Shown here: one piece after another, positions 31,995 to 44,275 of the stretch
Layout: every line of letters begins with the position of its first letter
Numbering within the stretch: position 1 is the first letter of the stretch
Assembly: GCA_027924585.1 (NCBI GenBank)
Contig: BSBM01000186.1
Location: forward strand, 7,874,001-7,938,000
DNA from: Larix kaempferi
Lineage: Eukaryota > Streptophyta > Pinopsida > Pinales > Pinaceae
Direction: 5' to 3'
DNA length: 64,000 nucleotides
The notes under the pieces: model-generated
Told to the model about the DNA's origin: nothing
Database searches by the model: none
Seen by the model: the letters and a program-made list of their open reading frames with translations, nothing else
Translations under genes and position numbers: made by a program

Positions 31995-34900
31995 AGAGAA
32001 TGGCGTTGCAAGACCATAATTGATGGTGGAAGCCCTGAGAATCTTGTGTCGATAGAGGTCATCGACAATATAGGGTTGAAGTGTCGAGAACATACACACA
32101 CTTACAAGATCTCATGGTTGCAGAAACGACACCATGTGAAGGTGACCAAATAGTGCCTGATTAACTTCAAGGTCAGAAAGCTTGAAGACAGTGTACTGTG
32201 CAACGTAATCCCAATGGACATGTGCCATCTTTTGTTAGGGAGACCATGGCAATATGATCAACAAATGATCTATGATGGTCGAGCCAACATAGTCACAATG
32301 TGGGAAAATGGCGTGCAAAGGACTCTAAAGCCGAAGTAGGAAGAGCAAGCCGACTGTAAGCAGGGCGATAGTAACCTGGAGAGGTGAGTGTTGATGTGTT
32401 CAGTGAAAGAATTCCTCGCGGAGGAGGAAAAGCAGTCAGGATGTTTTGCTATCATTTTGAAAGGGCCATTTGTCAAAAGGTCGACAATGGAGAAGATTAT
32501 GGTCGAAGTTGGAAAGATGCTTGGCGAGTTTCAGAGCATAGTAGTCCATGAGGCACCGCATAGGATGAGTTCGACAGAAGGTCAGGAAATCAATCGACAG
32601 GTCCAGGAGTTGTTGGACAAGGGATTGATCAGAGAAAGTTTGATTCCGTGCACGATACCAGTAGTATTAACGCCGAAGAAAAGTGGAGAATGGAGGATGT
32701 GTATAGACTCGAGAGCTATCACCAAGATCATGATCAAGTACCATTTTCCATTGCTAAGGATGGATGACTTGATGGATTACTTGAGTGGAGCGAAGTACTT
32801 CACGAAGATAGACATGAAGAGCGGTTATCACCAAATTTGGGTTAGAGAAGGAGATGAATGGAAAACAACATTCAAGACAAAGGAAGGAATGTATGAGTGG
32901 TTAGTCATTCCATTTGGATTGACTAATGCACCCAGTACATTCATGCGATTGATGAATGAGGTACTGAAACCATTCTTGGGTAAGTTCGTCATAGTGTACC
33001 TAGACGACATCCTGATATTTAGTCAAACCAAGACAGAACACTTAAGACACATTGGACAAGTATTGCAGAAGTTGCAGGAAGAGAAGCTAATGGTGAACCT
33101 ACAAAAATGTTTCTTCATGAAGGAAGAACTGGTGTACTTGGGATTCGTAATCTCGGGTAAAGGGTTAGTGATGGACCCAGAAAAGGTGAAGGAAATATTG
33201 GATTGGCTGGAACCGACAAGTATGATTAAAGTAAGGAGTTTCCATGGACTTGCCAGTTTCTACAGGAAGTTCATCTGGGGATTCAGTCAGATTTGTGCAC
33301 CTTTGATAGAGTACATGAGAAAAGGGGAGTTCAAGTGGACAAAAGATGCCCAGTGAGATTTCGATAAGTTGAAGGAAAAGGTCATTGAGAGCCCTATGTT
33401 AGTGCTCCCAGATTTCGACAAAGTTTTACAGGTCGATTGCGACACGAGTGGAATGGAAATTGGAGCAGTTTTGAGCCAGGAAGGCTGACCAATTGCATTC
33501 TTCAGTGAGAAGTTGGATGATGAGAAGCGGAAATATTCAGTCTATGACCAAGAATTTTATGCTATTGTCCAAGCATGAAGAAGTGGAGGCATTATCTATT
33601 GCCCAAGGAATTTGTGTCTTACAAAGATCACCAAGCACTGAGGTATCTGAATACTCAGTCGAATTTGAATCAACGGCACATGAAATGGGTCGAGTTCCTA
33701 CAAGGATATACATTCATGTTGCGACATAAGTCGGGAAAGTCAAACAAGGTTGTCGACGTGGTAATTCAAAGAGTTGCATTGCTGAACACGACGGCGGTTC
33801 AAGCAACAGGAATAGAGTCGGTGAAGGAAGAGTATGCAACCGACAAGGATTTCATGAAAGCATGGGAGGGATGTCGTGAACCGTGGAGTGTTGACATGAC
33901 TCCATACTTGGATTATTCCATTTAAGAGGGATACCTATTCAAGGGACAACAGTTGTGTATTCCCAGAGGATCTGTAAGAGAGAACCTAATACGAGAGTTG
34001 CATAGCGGCGGATTCACAGGTCATTTTGGCATCAACAAGACCAAGACACAGGGTTGTATACACCATTACCTGTACCAGATACCCCATGGGAGCACCTGAG
34101 CATGGATTTTGTGCTAGGATTGTCAAAGACACAGCAAGGAAGCGACTCAATTTTTGTTGTAGATGACAGATTTTTGAAGATGGAACACTTTATTCTGTGT
34201 TGGAAGATAAGTGACGCCACGGGGATTGTTGTACTATTCTTCAAGGAGGTAGTCAGATTGCATGGGTTTCCGAAGAGTATCACATCAGACAGAGATACCA
34301 ATTTTATGGGGCATTTCTAGAGAACCCTATGGAAGAAACTGGACATGAGGTTGCAGTTAGCTCGGCATATCATCTACAGATATACAGATAGACCGAGGTG
34401 GTGAATAGAAGCTTGGGAAACCTTCTAAGGTGTTTGATGGCTGACAGACCCAAGTAGTGGGAAAATGTGTTGGTGCAAGAAGATTTTGCATACAACAATT
34501 CTGTGAATCGGTCGACAGGTTTGAGCCCATTCCAGATTGTTCAGGGAAGAATCCCACATGGAGTGGTGGATTTGGTCGAGTGACTGATAGAAATTAGGAA
34601 AAGAACGGATGCAAAATCATTCATAGAGCATATGAAAGAAGTGCATGAAGATGTGTGAAAGCACATAGAAAAGAGTAATGTGGCATACAAGTTGAGAGCC
34701 AACAGGAAGAAGAGGCTATAGTTTTTCAACAAAGGAGACTTAGTCTATGCACATTTGTGAAAGGAGATATTTCCGACAGGAAGATATAACAAGCTGAAGC
34801 TGAAGAAGATTGGACCATGTAAGATTCTGCGGAAGATTTCGAACAACGCTTATGTGTTGGAGCTGCCGAAGGACTTGAGTATTTCACCAACGCTCAATGT

Positions 34901-35167
34901 TTCAGATCTGTACAAATTTGAAGAAGTGTCAAGCAGTGGAAGCATAGGAGTGTCGAATGTCGACTAGACGGTGCAGATTCTAGACCGACACAAAGAAGAA
35001 ATCGCAGAAGTAATAGAGGAATGCAAAGTCGAGCGTACACGTGGTTGACGAAGGAAAGAATACTTGGTGCAATGGAAGGATGATGAGTTGCAGGAGGCAA
35101 CATGGATTTTCGAAGAAGAGTTCAGGAGACTGACGGAGCAGTCGAGTTCTTTTTCACCTGGGGAGTC
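31995..35167 (+). pseudogene. pol of chromovirus body 1 with chromodomain; internal integrase deletion
   Basis: Protease active site IIDGGSPENLV (about 32015-32045) and PMDMCHLLLGRPWQY. RT is the best preserved in the window (open 32388-33356): [49 protein letters not shown] and catalytic YLDD ([13 protein letters not shown]). A TGA (CGA in body 2) ends this frame at 33356. RNase H and integrase follow with frameshifts. At about 34047 roughly 110 bp are missing relative to body 2, removing the end of the integrase zinc-binding region. From about 35058 a chromodomain is clear (EYLVQWKDDELQEATWIFEE). The reading frame runs through the PPT region directly into the next LTR. Confidence 0.88.
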
Positions 35168-36202
35168 TGATGCAGGAGAATTGAGGCATAGGAAGGGTTG
35201 TCGAAGTTGATCGACTAGAGAAGACTGACTAGAGGGAGTGCCGACGACCACTGGTGTGGAGAGCAGATTGGATGTCGAAGTCAATAAGTCAAGTAGGAGC
35301 AGTTGATCGCATATCGACTGAAGATGTGAAGGTCGAGAGTCGACATGTCAGAGGTTGAAAGACAACAGAGCTGTAGTGGAGACATCGAGGATTGACATGT
35401 TATCGAATCAAGACATCGACAGGTTTGAGCATGAGCCAAGCGAGGAGGAAGGGGATGACTGGAAAAGCCTGAAGATGAGAAATAAAGCCAACAGGTATGT
35501 CGAAGGATGACGAAAGACAATATGGTCGAGGTAGTGATAAGACCGACTACTGTAGCAATGTGAGAAGGATGCGCAGAAAGTCAAGCAGAGTAGTTGGTAG
35601 CCATTCGGGGTGGCTAAGGAAGTTATTAGCAGTTATTACGGGTGGTTGGGATCGTGACAGATGTTTTCATAGGTGGAGATTGTGTAGCACCGCAGGGACG
35701 CTGGAAATTGCAGGTATTCAGGATCGAGGAAATCAGCGGAAAGAGGAAGAGTGTTTCAGAAGTTGAAGTCGACCTCAGGATGCGCAGCAGCTAAGTAGAC
35801 GACCATGGAGTTTGGATCAGTTGGATCACATATCTTGGAAAAGTTCAGTTCGGTCAGCAGAGGACTGAGAGAGTAGAACTCAAGACAGGATTTGTAGATT
35901 GGATAGGAGAGACACACATCTACATGCAGCAAAGAAGATCGATCCATAGCTCAGAGTTCCACAGTGAACCAGGGGAGGGTGAAGATCAACACACTGAGAT
36001 AGCACACAATTACTTATGTATTGTAATAGGATAAGGCCAACAATATTTAGTTGTTTACATTCCTTTGATTTTGCACTGTAACAATTTTTGGTAGAAGCAA
36101 TATACGCCAACTTCTAGCATCGTGTTTACATATTCTTTATGTGAACGTGTGTGTTGTGTGTAATTGTTAAGCAAGAACCCTTGTCGGGGTGACCTTGCGT
36201 CA
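35168..36202 (+). repeat. Shared middle LTR B (1,035 bp)
   Basis: TGATGCAGGAGAATTGAGG to GACCTTGCGTCA. It serves as 3' LTR of body 1 and 5' LTR of body 2. It has no target duplication of its own: it is preceded by GAGTC (end of pol) and followed directly by a PBS. Confidence 0.92.
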
Positions 36203-36204
36203 AG

Positions 36205-36216
36205 TGGTATCAAAGC
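36205..36216 (+). promoter_or_regulatory. PBS of body 2 (one mismatch)
   Basis: TGGTATCAAAGC, one base different from the tRNA-iMet match in body 1. A second copy of TCAAGTGGTATCAAC begins 43 bp downstream. Confidence 0.8.
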
Positions 36217-36456
36217 GGAAGAATCCTGTGAGCAGGAAAGCGTCAAGTGGTATCAACATTGGAAGTGAATCCAGTGTGCAAGTGCATTGAACGGCTCCAG
36301 CTGCGGTTGGGTAGAGTTGTACACGACTTGTGAAAGCTTGGTTGCAATTGGATAGAGTGGGAGTTTCAACCGAGGTTGAAAATGGCTCATGGAGGTATTA
36401 ATGTCTGAGGAGTTGGATGAAGAGCGCATGGCGCAGCAGTCATAGTTGATCGTGAG

Positions 36457-37475
36457 ATGTTCGACCAGTGCATCCAAACAATGAGAACTTTGACAAATGA
36501 AGTCACATCGATCAAAGAAAGCCAAAGGTGTGGTTGTATTCCTGATGCGTTAGACCACATCGATGAGGAGATCGAAGAAGTGGAAGCATGGGAAGCAGCG
36601 GGAGAAGAACCAGAAGACAAACTCATCAAGATTCTGACGGATATGAGAGGTCAAACAAAGATAGATGTACGTACCTACTCGGGAAGTCTGGACCCAAAAG
36701 AATTGATCGACTGGTTTAGAGAAATGGAGAAATACTTCGACGTAGAGTAGATCGAGGATCCTAAACAAGTTAAGACTGCATGTCTGAGGTTGAGGCTCAT
36801 GCCTCATTATGGTGGGACAATGTGCAGGCTGACAAAATCAAGAAGGGAAGGGAGAAAATCAATTCTTGGGATAGGATGGTCGCCAAGTTGAAAGGAAAGT
36901 TCTTGCCGAACGACTATGTGATTTATTTGTTTCGGAAGTTTCAGATATTTCGACAAAAAGAGATGACCATGAGGGAATACATGGAAGAGTTCTATAGATT
37001 GCCGATAAGGTCGGGTCAAACTGATGAAGGAGAAGAAGCTATCGCAAGATATGTCAATGGCTTGAAATATGCCATTCAAGACGATTTGAGCATGTCAAGA
37101 TTCAGAGCGGTCGTTGAAGCCTACCAGTTAGCTCTAAAGGCATAAGAGAAACTGTCAAGAAAATTCGCATCGACCAGACGTAGGATGACTGGTCGGGGTG
37201 CGAAGACTGTTTCTTTGAAGGGCCAAAGTAGTGGATATAGGAGAGAAACCATCAAAGACAACCGACGTGCAGAAGGGACATCGAAAAGAGAGAATATGCA
37301 AGAGAACCGATGCGATGGTCGAGAAACATGTGGTCAAGGTGTGTATGGCCGAAGTTGTCCATCCGACAGAAAGGAAGTTGATAGGCTAGCCATAATCTGT
37401 TACAAGTGTCGAGGATTAGGACACAAGGATTATTAATGCCCAAAGAACCTACATGCTACAGAGGAGTCGAAACCC
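36457..37475 (+). pseudogene. gag of chromovirus body 2
   Basis: Starts MFDQCIQTMRTLTNEVTSIK and is open to a TAG at about 36750. It resumes in other frames with ASLWWDNVQADKIKKG, KFLPNDYVIYLFRKF and ARYVNGLKYAIQDDLSMSR to 37145. The zinc knuckle (37398-37439) keeps all three Cys and the His (CYKCRGLGHKDY.C), but a TAA (sisters GAA) sits inside it. A short deletion in the LRLKGHASL motif (about 36790) shifts the frame. Confidence 0.83.
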
Positions 37476-37654
37476 AGATGTCGAAGAGATGAGAAACCGA
37501 CGAGAGGGCAGAGTCGACATACGACAGTAATGAGGAAGAGAAGAATAAAAGTCGAAACCTGACGGTCAGGAGAACATTAGTTTAGGAAGACCGACGTGAT
37601 GAGAAAGAGCCAGCACAGTGAAAGGCTATCTTTCGAACTAGAGTGTGAATCGGC

Positions 37655-40600
37655 AAATGGTGTTGCAAGACCATAGTTGATGGTGGAAGCACTGAGAATC
37701 TTGTTTCGACAGAGGTCATCAACAAGATAGGGTTGAAGTGTCGAGAACATCCACACCCTTACAAGATCTCATGGTTGTAGAAAGGACACCATGTGAAGGT
37801 GACCAGACAGTGCCTGATTAACTTCAAGGTCGGAAAGCTTAAAGAGAGTGTATTGCGCGACGTAATCCGAATGGATGCATGTCATCTGTTGTTAGGGAGA
37901 CCATGGAAATATGACCAGAAAATGATCTATGATGGTCGAGCCAACACAGTCACAGTGTGGAAAAATGGCGTGCAAAGGACTCTGAAGCCGAAGCAAGAGG
38001 AGCAAGCTGACTGTAAGTAGGGAGAGAGTAACTTTTGGGAGAAGCAAGTGATGATGTGTTCGGCAAAATAATTACTCGTGTAGGAGGAAAAGTAGTCAGG
38101 ATGTTTTTCTATCATTCCGAAAGGGCCATGTGTCGAAAGGTCGACAATGGAGAAGATTCCGGTTCAAGTCGGAAAGATGCTTGACGAGTTTCGAAGCATA
38201 GTAGTCAATGAGGCATCGCATTGGATGAGTCTGACAAAAGTTCAAGAACTCAATCGATAGTTCTAGGATTTGTTGGACACGGGATTGATCAGATAAATTC
38301 TGAGTCCGTGTATGGTACCAGCAGTATTAGCGCTAAAGAAAGGTGGAGAATGGAGGATGTGTACAGATTCCAGAGCTATCAACAAGATCACGATCAATTA
38401 CCAGTTTCCATTACTGAGGATGGATGACTTGATGGATTGCTTGAGTGGAGCGAAGTACTTCACGAAGATAGACTTGAAGAGCGGTTATCACCAGATTCGG
38501 GTTAGAGAAGGAGATGAATGGAAAAAAACATTCAAGACGAAGGAAGGGTTGTATGAGTGGTTAGTCATGCCATTTGGATTGACTTATGCACCCAATACAT
38601 TCATGTGGGTGATGAATGAGGTACTGAAACCATTCTTGTGTAAATTCATCGTAGTATACCTAGACAACATCCTGATATCTAGTCGAACCAAGACAGAACA
38701 CTTGGGACACATTCGACAAGTATTGTAGAAGTTGTAGGAAGAGAAGGTGATGGTGAACCTGCAAAAATGTTTCTTCATGAAGGAAGAACTAGTCTACTTG
38801 GGATTCGTAATCTTGGGCAAAGGGTTAGTGATGGACCCAGAAAAGGTGAAGGAAATATTGGATTGGTCGGAACCGACAAGTATGACTGGAGTAAGGATTT
38901 TCCATGGACTTGCCAATTTCTACAGGAAGTTCATCCGGGGATTTAATCAAATTTTTGCACCTTTGAGAGAGTGCATGAGAAAAGGGGAGTTCAAGTGGAC
39001 AGAAGTGCCCAGCGAGCTTTCAAGAAGTTGAAGGAAAAGGTCACTGAGATCCCTGTGTTTGCGCTTCCATATTTTGACAAATTTTTCCAAGTCGATTGTG
39101 ATGCAAGTGGAATGGCAATTGGATCAGTGTTGAGCCAGGAAAGCCGACCAATTGCATTCTTCAGTGAGAAGTTGGATGATGCGCAGTGGAAATATTCGGT
39201 CTATGACCACGAATTTTACGCTATTGTCCAAGCATTGAAGAAGTGGAGGCATTATCTGTTGCCCAAGGAATTTGTGTTATACATAGATCACCAATCACTG
39301 AGGTATCTGAATACTCAATCGAAGTTGAATCAGTGGCACATGAAATGGGTCGAGTTCCTACAAGGATATACATTCATGTTGCGACATAAGTCGCGCAAGT
39401 AGAGCAAGGTTGCCGACGCGTTGAGTCGAAGAGTTACATTATTGAACACGACGATAGTTCAGGCAACAGGAATAGAGTCGGTGAAGGCAGAGTATGCGAT
39501 CGACAAATATTTTTTGAAAGCATGGGAGGCTTGTCGTGAACCATGGAGTGTCGATAGGACTCCATACTTGGATTATTTCATCCAAGAGGGATACCTATTC
39601 AAGGGACAACAGTTGTGTATTCCCATTGGATCCGTAAGAGAGAACCTAATCCAAGAGTTGCATAGCGGTGTATTAGCAGGTAATTTTGGTATCGACATGA
39701 CGAAGGCATTGGTCGAAGAAAAGTACGATTGGAAGGAATGACGACAGATGTCGGCAAGTGGGTCCAACAGTGTCGAGTTTTCCAGTTGACAAAAGGGAGA
39801 AGTCAGAACACGGGGTTGTATACACCACTACCTGTACCGGATACCCCATGGGAGCACCTGACATGGATTTTTTTCTAGGATTTCCAAAGACAGAGCAAGG
39901 AAGCGACTCAATTTTTGTTGTAGTCGACAGATTTTTGAAGATGACACACTTTGTTCCATGTTGGAAGACAAGTGACACCACAGGAATTGCTATATTATTC
40001 TTCAAGGAGGTAGTCAGATTGCATGGGTTGTCGAAGAGTATCACACCGGATAGAGATACCAAGTTTATGGGGCATTTTTGGGGAACCGTATGGAAGAAAC
40101 TGGACACGAGATTGCAGTTTAGCTCGACATATCATCCGCAGACAGACAGACAGACTGAGGTGGTGAATAGAAGTTTGGAAAACCTTCTAAGGTGTTTGGT
40201 GGCCAACAGACCCAAGCAATGGGAAAATGTGTTGGCGCAAGAAGAGTTTGCATACAACAATTGTGTGAATCGATCGACAGGTTTGAGCCCATTCCAGATT
40301 GTTTAGGGAAGAAGCCCACATGGAGTGGTGGATTTGGTCGAGTTACCAACATAAATCAGGAAAAGTGTGGATGCAGAATCATTCGTGGAGCATATGAAAG
40401 AAGTGCATGAAGATGTGCGAATGCACATAGAGAAGTGTAATGCGGCATACAAGTTGAGAGCCGACAGGAAGAAGAGGCTACAGTCATTCAGCGAAGGAGA
40501 CTTAGTCTATGCACATTTGCGGAAGGAGATATTTCCGATACGAACATATAACAAGATGAAGCTGAAGAAGATTGGACCATGTAAGATTTTGAGGAAGATT

Positions 40601-40929
40601 TCGGACAATTCTTATGTGTTAGAGCTGCCAAAGGACTTGAGTATTTCACCAACGTTCAATGTCTCAGATCTGTACAAATTTGAAGAAGGGTCAAGCAGAG
40701 GAAGCACAAGAGTGTCAAATGTCAACTGGATGGTGTAGATTCCAGACCAACACAAAGAAGAAATCACAGAAGTAATAGAGGAATGTGAAGTCGGGCATAC
40801 ACGCGGTTCGTGAAAGAAAGAATACTTGGTGCGATGGAAGGATGATGAGTTGCAGTAGGCGACATGGATTTTTGAAGAAGAGTTCAAGAGACTGACGGAG
40901 CAGTCGAGTTCTTTTTCACCTGGGGAGTC
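37655..40929 (+). pseudogene. pol of chromovirus body 2 with chromodomain
   Basis: Protease DGGS (about 37678), VTRQCLINFKVGKLKESVLR and DACHLLLGRPWKYDQK. RT 38312-39031 with [20 protein letters not shown]. The catalytic YLDD reads YLDN (about 38659-38672), so RT would be inactive. RNase H 38971-39402 (FFQVDCDASGMAIGSVLSQ) is shifted one frame from RT. Integrase 39758-40306 has D in [11 protein letters not shown] in [10 protein letters not shown] and E in TEVVNRSLE. The IN C-terminus (LRADRKKRLQSFSEGDLVYA, ISPTFNVSDLYKFEE) and chromodomain (about 40820: EYLVRWKDDELQ, then TAG where body 1 has GAG, then ATWIFEEEF) end at the LTR. Confidence 0.88.
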
Positions 40930-41890
40930 TGATGCAGGAGCATCGGGGCCTAGGAAGGGTTGTCGAAGTCAATAAGTCGAGTAGGAGCAGTTGATCGCAT
41001 ATTGACAGTAGATGTGAAGGTCGAGAGTCGACATGTGAGAGGTCGACAGATGATAGGGCTGTAGCGGAGACGTCAAGGATCGGCATGTTGTCGAATCACG
41101 ACATCAACAGGTTTGGGCATGAGCCAAGCGAGGAGGATGGGGTGGACTGGCGAAGCCTGAAGATGTGAAAGGAAGCTGAAATGTATGTTGAAGGCCAACA
41201 AAAGACAGTATGGTTGAGGAAGTGATAAGACCGACTACTGTAGCAGTATTAGAAGGACGCGCATAAAGTCAAGCAGAGTACTTGGTAACCATTCGGGGTG
41301 GCTAAGGAATTTATTAGCAGTTTTTGCAGGTGGTTGGGATCGTGACAGATGTCATCACAGGCGGGGATTGCGCAGCATGGCAGGGGTGCTGACAATTGCA
41401 TGTCTGCAAGATCGGGGAGATCGACGGACAGAGGAAGAGTGTTTCGGGAGTCGGAGTAGACCTGAGGATGCACAACAACAGAGTAGAATGCCAGGGAGTT
41501 TGGATCAGTTGGATCATGTATCTTGGAAGAGTTCAGTTCGATCAGCAGAGGACTGAGAGAGAAGAACTCAAGAGAGGATTTGTAGATTGGATAGGAGAGA
41601 CACACATCTACATGCGACAGAGAAGATCAAGCCATAGCTCAGAGTTCTGCAATGAACCAAAGGAGGGTGAAGATCGACACACTGAGATAACACAAAATTT
41701 CTTCTATATTGTAATAGGCTAAGGCCAACAATAGTTGGTTGTTTACATTCCTTGCATTTCGCATTGTAACCGTTTTCGGTAGAAGTAATATAAGCCAGCT
41801 TCTGGCATCCTGTTTACATCTTGTTTATGTAAACACGTGTGTTGTGTGTAATTGTTAAGCAAGAACCCTTGTCGGGGTGACCTTGCATCA
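40930..41890 (+). repeat. LTR C of tandem chromovirus (961 bp)
   Basis: TGATGCAGGAGCATCGG to GTGACCTTGCATCA, followed by TAAGG. About 75 bp are missing near 40957 relative to LTRs A and B. The deletion joins two copies of GTCGAAGT, consistent with short-homology deletion. Confidence 0.92.
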
Positions 41891-41895
41891 TAAGG
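41891..41895. repeat. Target site duplication of tandem chromovirus (right)
   Basis: TAAGG, identical to 29523-29527, directly after LTR C. Confidence 0.9.
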
Positions 41896-43737
41896 AATAT
41901 GTATATGCTCTAACTACTAAGTTAAGATATATTATCTCCTATGATGCTTGAATAGAGAATTAACAAGGGGGGTCCTTCGTTATAAAACTTTAAATATTGT
42001 GTATACATAGTTGAACACCGATCTTAGCGCATATTGGGAGCGCTTATTTTGGAATGAAATCCCTCCATCTATTGCTAACACAATGGAAACTCAGTTCCTA
42101 GCAACAAAAAATGAAACATGTATCAAGATACCAAGTAAGAAAATTGTTTCCAAGCAATTTCTCAAAATGGTCATATGGATACACTCCACATAATACATTT
42201 AATAGTTACCCTTATGGCATAATGTATAAAATCTAAATATACATTAAATTTCTTTTTATCTAGAACATTATCCTAATTTAAATATTCCAATTAAATTTTA
42301 TATATAAAGGGAGAGGGAAGGATATCATTAACTATTAAAAATACCATTAAAAAAATTACTTTTAAAAACATATAATAATCAAAATACTAACATGAAAATA
42401 CACGAAGAATAATCTATTGGAGAATAGAAAAATTCATTAGGCTATATATCATAAAATATATATAAAATCAATTCCAATCAAACTCAATTGCTAATATTTT
42501 GTAAACTCAATTATTAATATCTTTTTTAATCAAATTTATTTACTAATTTAATGTGAAGCCAATTACTATCATATTGATAATTGGTTGTATCATTTCTAAT
42601 CAGACAAAAGATAAGTATTATTTAGTATACTAAAAAAGAGTACAAAATGTGAACATGAGCCTAGGTATTATATGATATGTGTATTCACAAATTATACAAC
42701 CATTTTTGACAAGTGACCTCAAATTGGGATTGTTAAACTATATTACCATGATAATGACCAACTCGGAACACTCAATCTACTCTAGCTTTTGTGTTCCATC
42801 CTTGGTATTTGGTTTGGAATTTTGAGGTAGAAAATGTATCCCAAAACAAAACATTTACTATCAAAACTATCTTTGTAAGAACTAATATGATTCACAATAA
42901 TGATGTCAACCATAAGGGTAAATAGGTTTGGAGGGAAACGACTAACACCACTTTTTTCTATTGTATTTCAACTTATTTCCTTGTAGGTTTACTCGTGAGT
43001 GTGATTACTTGTTCAGTGTGAAATTAAATTCCGCATCCAATGAGTACCCACATGGCATAATATACCCTTTGTAGGAAAAAAACTTGAAATAAATTAAACA
43101 AAAATGCATTCCTCAATGAAGTACACAAACATAAACACTAGAAATTATTTTATGACTCAATCCAACAACCCTTAGTAGGAAGTAACAAAGATCCATCCAA
43201 TATGAGGAATAGAATATGGATTCAAGAGTTATTTGAATAAAGTGCTTCAATACTCATGTTTAACCATTTAATAACAACTGGTGCACAATGTGACCCTACA
43301 AACAATCTAGCCTCCACTCAAAATATGGTTTGGGAGAAAATATAGTGTGATTTTGAGATTGTTAAGTTTAATACCTTTGGAGTGTTCAAGCATCTCTCAG
43401 GGCTTGTCTATTAAGTAGAGATGCAAACTTTGTTCTATGGACATTTTGGCTATGTTTTATCACTTTTTCTCTAGAAATAAATATCCATTATGTTCTAAAT
43501 AGTTTTTTTAGTTTGATTAAACTATTATGGAAATAATTATAGTATCCAATAAATTTGGTTTGTATCGTATATTTTCATTACCTCAAATTATATGATTAGT
43601 GACATCCAAGAAAGGAGATCCAACCTAATTATACAAAATTGAATTATAGGGAAAAAAATTTCAATTAAGGAATCGCAATGACAATTAAGAGTCTTAGTGA
43701 TTATTTATATATTTATTTCATTTATAAGCTTTTATTG
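41896..43737. other. AT-rich spacer, no gene recognised
   Basis: I read both strands and found no supported gene, only short ORFs and A/T-rich runs. TATATAAAG at about 42300 is a TATA-like word without a following ORF. Confidence 0.5.
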
Positions 43738-44275
43738 TTACTGCCTTTCCGATGTGACAGATTTGGAAGTCGGGGAGATATTTTGAGCACCGTTGTCCCT
43801 GCTCCGTTGTACTACGTCACATTGGATCATGGCTCGTGAAGACTCTGCTGGAGAATGGCTACACTGTGCATGCCTCCTCTCTCTCCCAAGAGCCCAGGAG
43901 AGGCTTCGCCTTTTCAGAGCAGATCTGTGCAACGAAGGGAGCTTCGATCTTGCCATCCATGGCTACCACGGCCACTACGTCTTTCATGTGGCCACTCCCA
44001 CAGATTTCGGTGGTGGTGGTGTTATCTCATCCAAGAAATTATTAGATATGGGATTGATGACAGCATCCAATATTTTCAGAAACTGAGCATACTCATTAAC
44101 TGACAACCTGGACTTAATTTCATCACTATATTAAGGAATCATTGGCAGGGTAGAATAAGCAATCTTGTTTGATGATGGAAAGCTAGTGGAGGAGGAGGTT
44201 TTCTTGCAGACTGAAGTGAGACCCATTCCACCCCACATTCAAACTTGTTGCGGGCACGGAAGATATTAATTTTAT
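43738..44275. repeat. Shortened copy of the unknown locus at 45175-46530
   Basis: Two blocks match the second locus in the same order. The leader GATTTGGAAGTCGGGGAGATATT (43761-43783) matches about 45209-45231. GATGATGGAAAGCTAGTGGAGGAGG through GCGGGCACGGAAGA (about 44172-44266) matches about 46435-46529. Between them this copy holds the reductase fragment. Confidence 0.75.
43795..44008 (+). pseudogene. Dihydroflavonol/anthocyanidin-reductase-like (extended SDR) fragment
   Basis: In one frame from 43824 the DNA reads [19 protein letters not shown], the N-terminal cofactor-binding segment of plant DFR/ANR/CCR-like reductases. A shifted frame then gives [36 protein letters not shown], the next conserved block of that family. 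The GxxGxxG loop upstream is mostly deleted, and the segment that normally joins the two blocks is missing with a frame change, so this is a non-functional fragment of about 70 codons. These enzymes reduce flavonoid or phenylpropanoid intermediates with NADPH. Which subfamily it came from cannot be told. Confidence 0.75.

Larger units (their letters stand above)
29528..41890 (+). mobile_element. Tandem chromovirus array: LTR-body-LTR-body-LTR
   Basis: Three LTRs (29528-30543, 35168-36202, 40930-41890) alternate with two internal regions (30544-35167 and 36203-40929), all in + orientation. One 5-bp duplication (TAAGG) flanks the whole 12.4 kb unit and none surrounds the middle LTR. So the array behaves as one insertion later expanded by LTR-LTR recombination, or it inserted as a tandem. 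Both bodies carry gag with a CCHC knuckle, DGGS protease, RT/RNase H, integrase and a C-terminal chromodomain, and use tRNA-iMet as primer. The bodies differ at many sites, and each has its own lesions. Confidence 0.93.
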
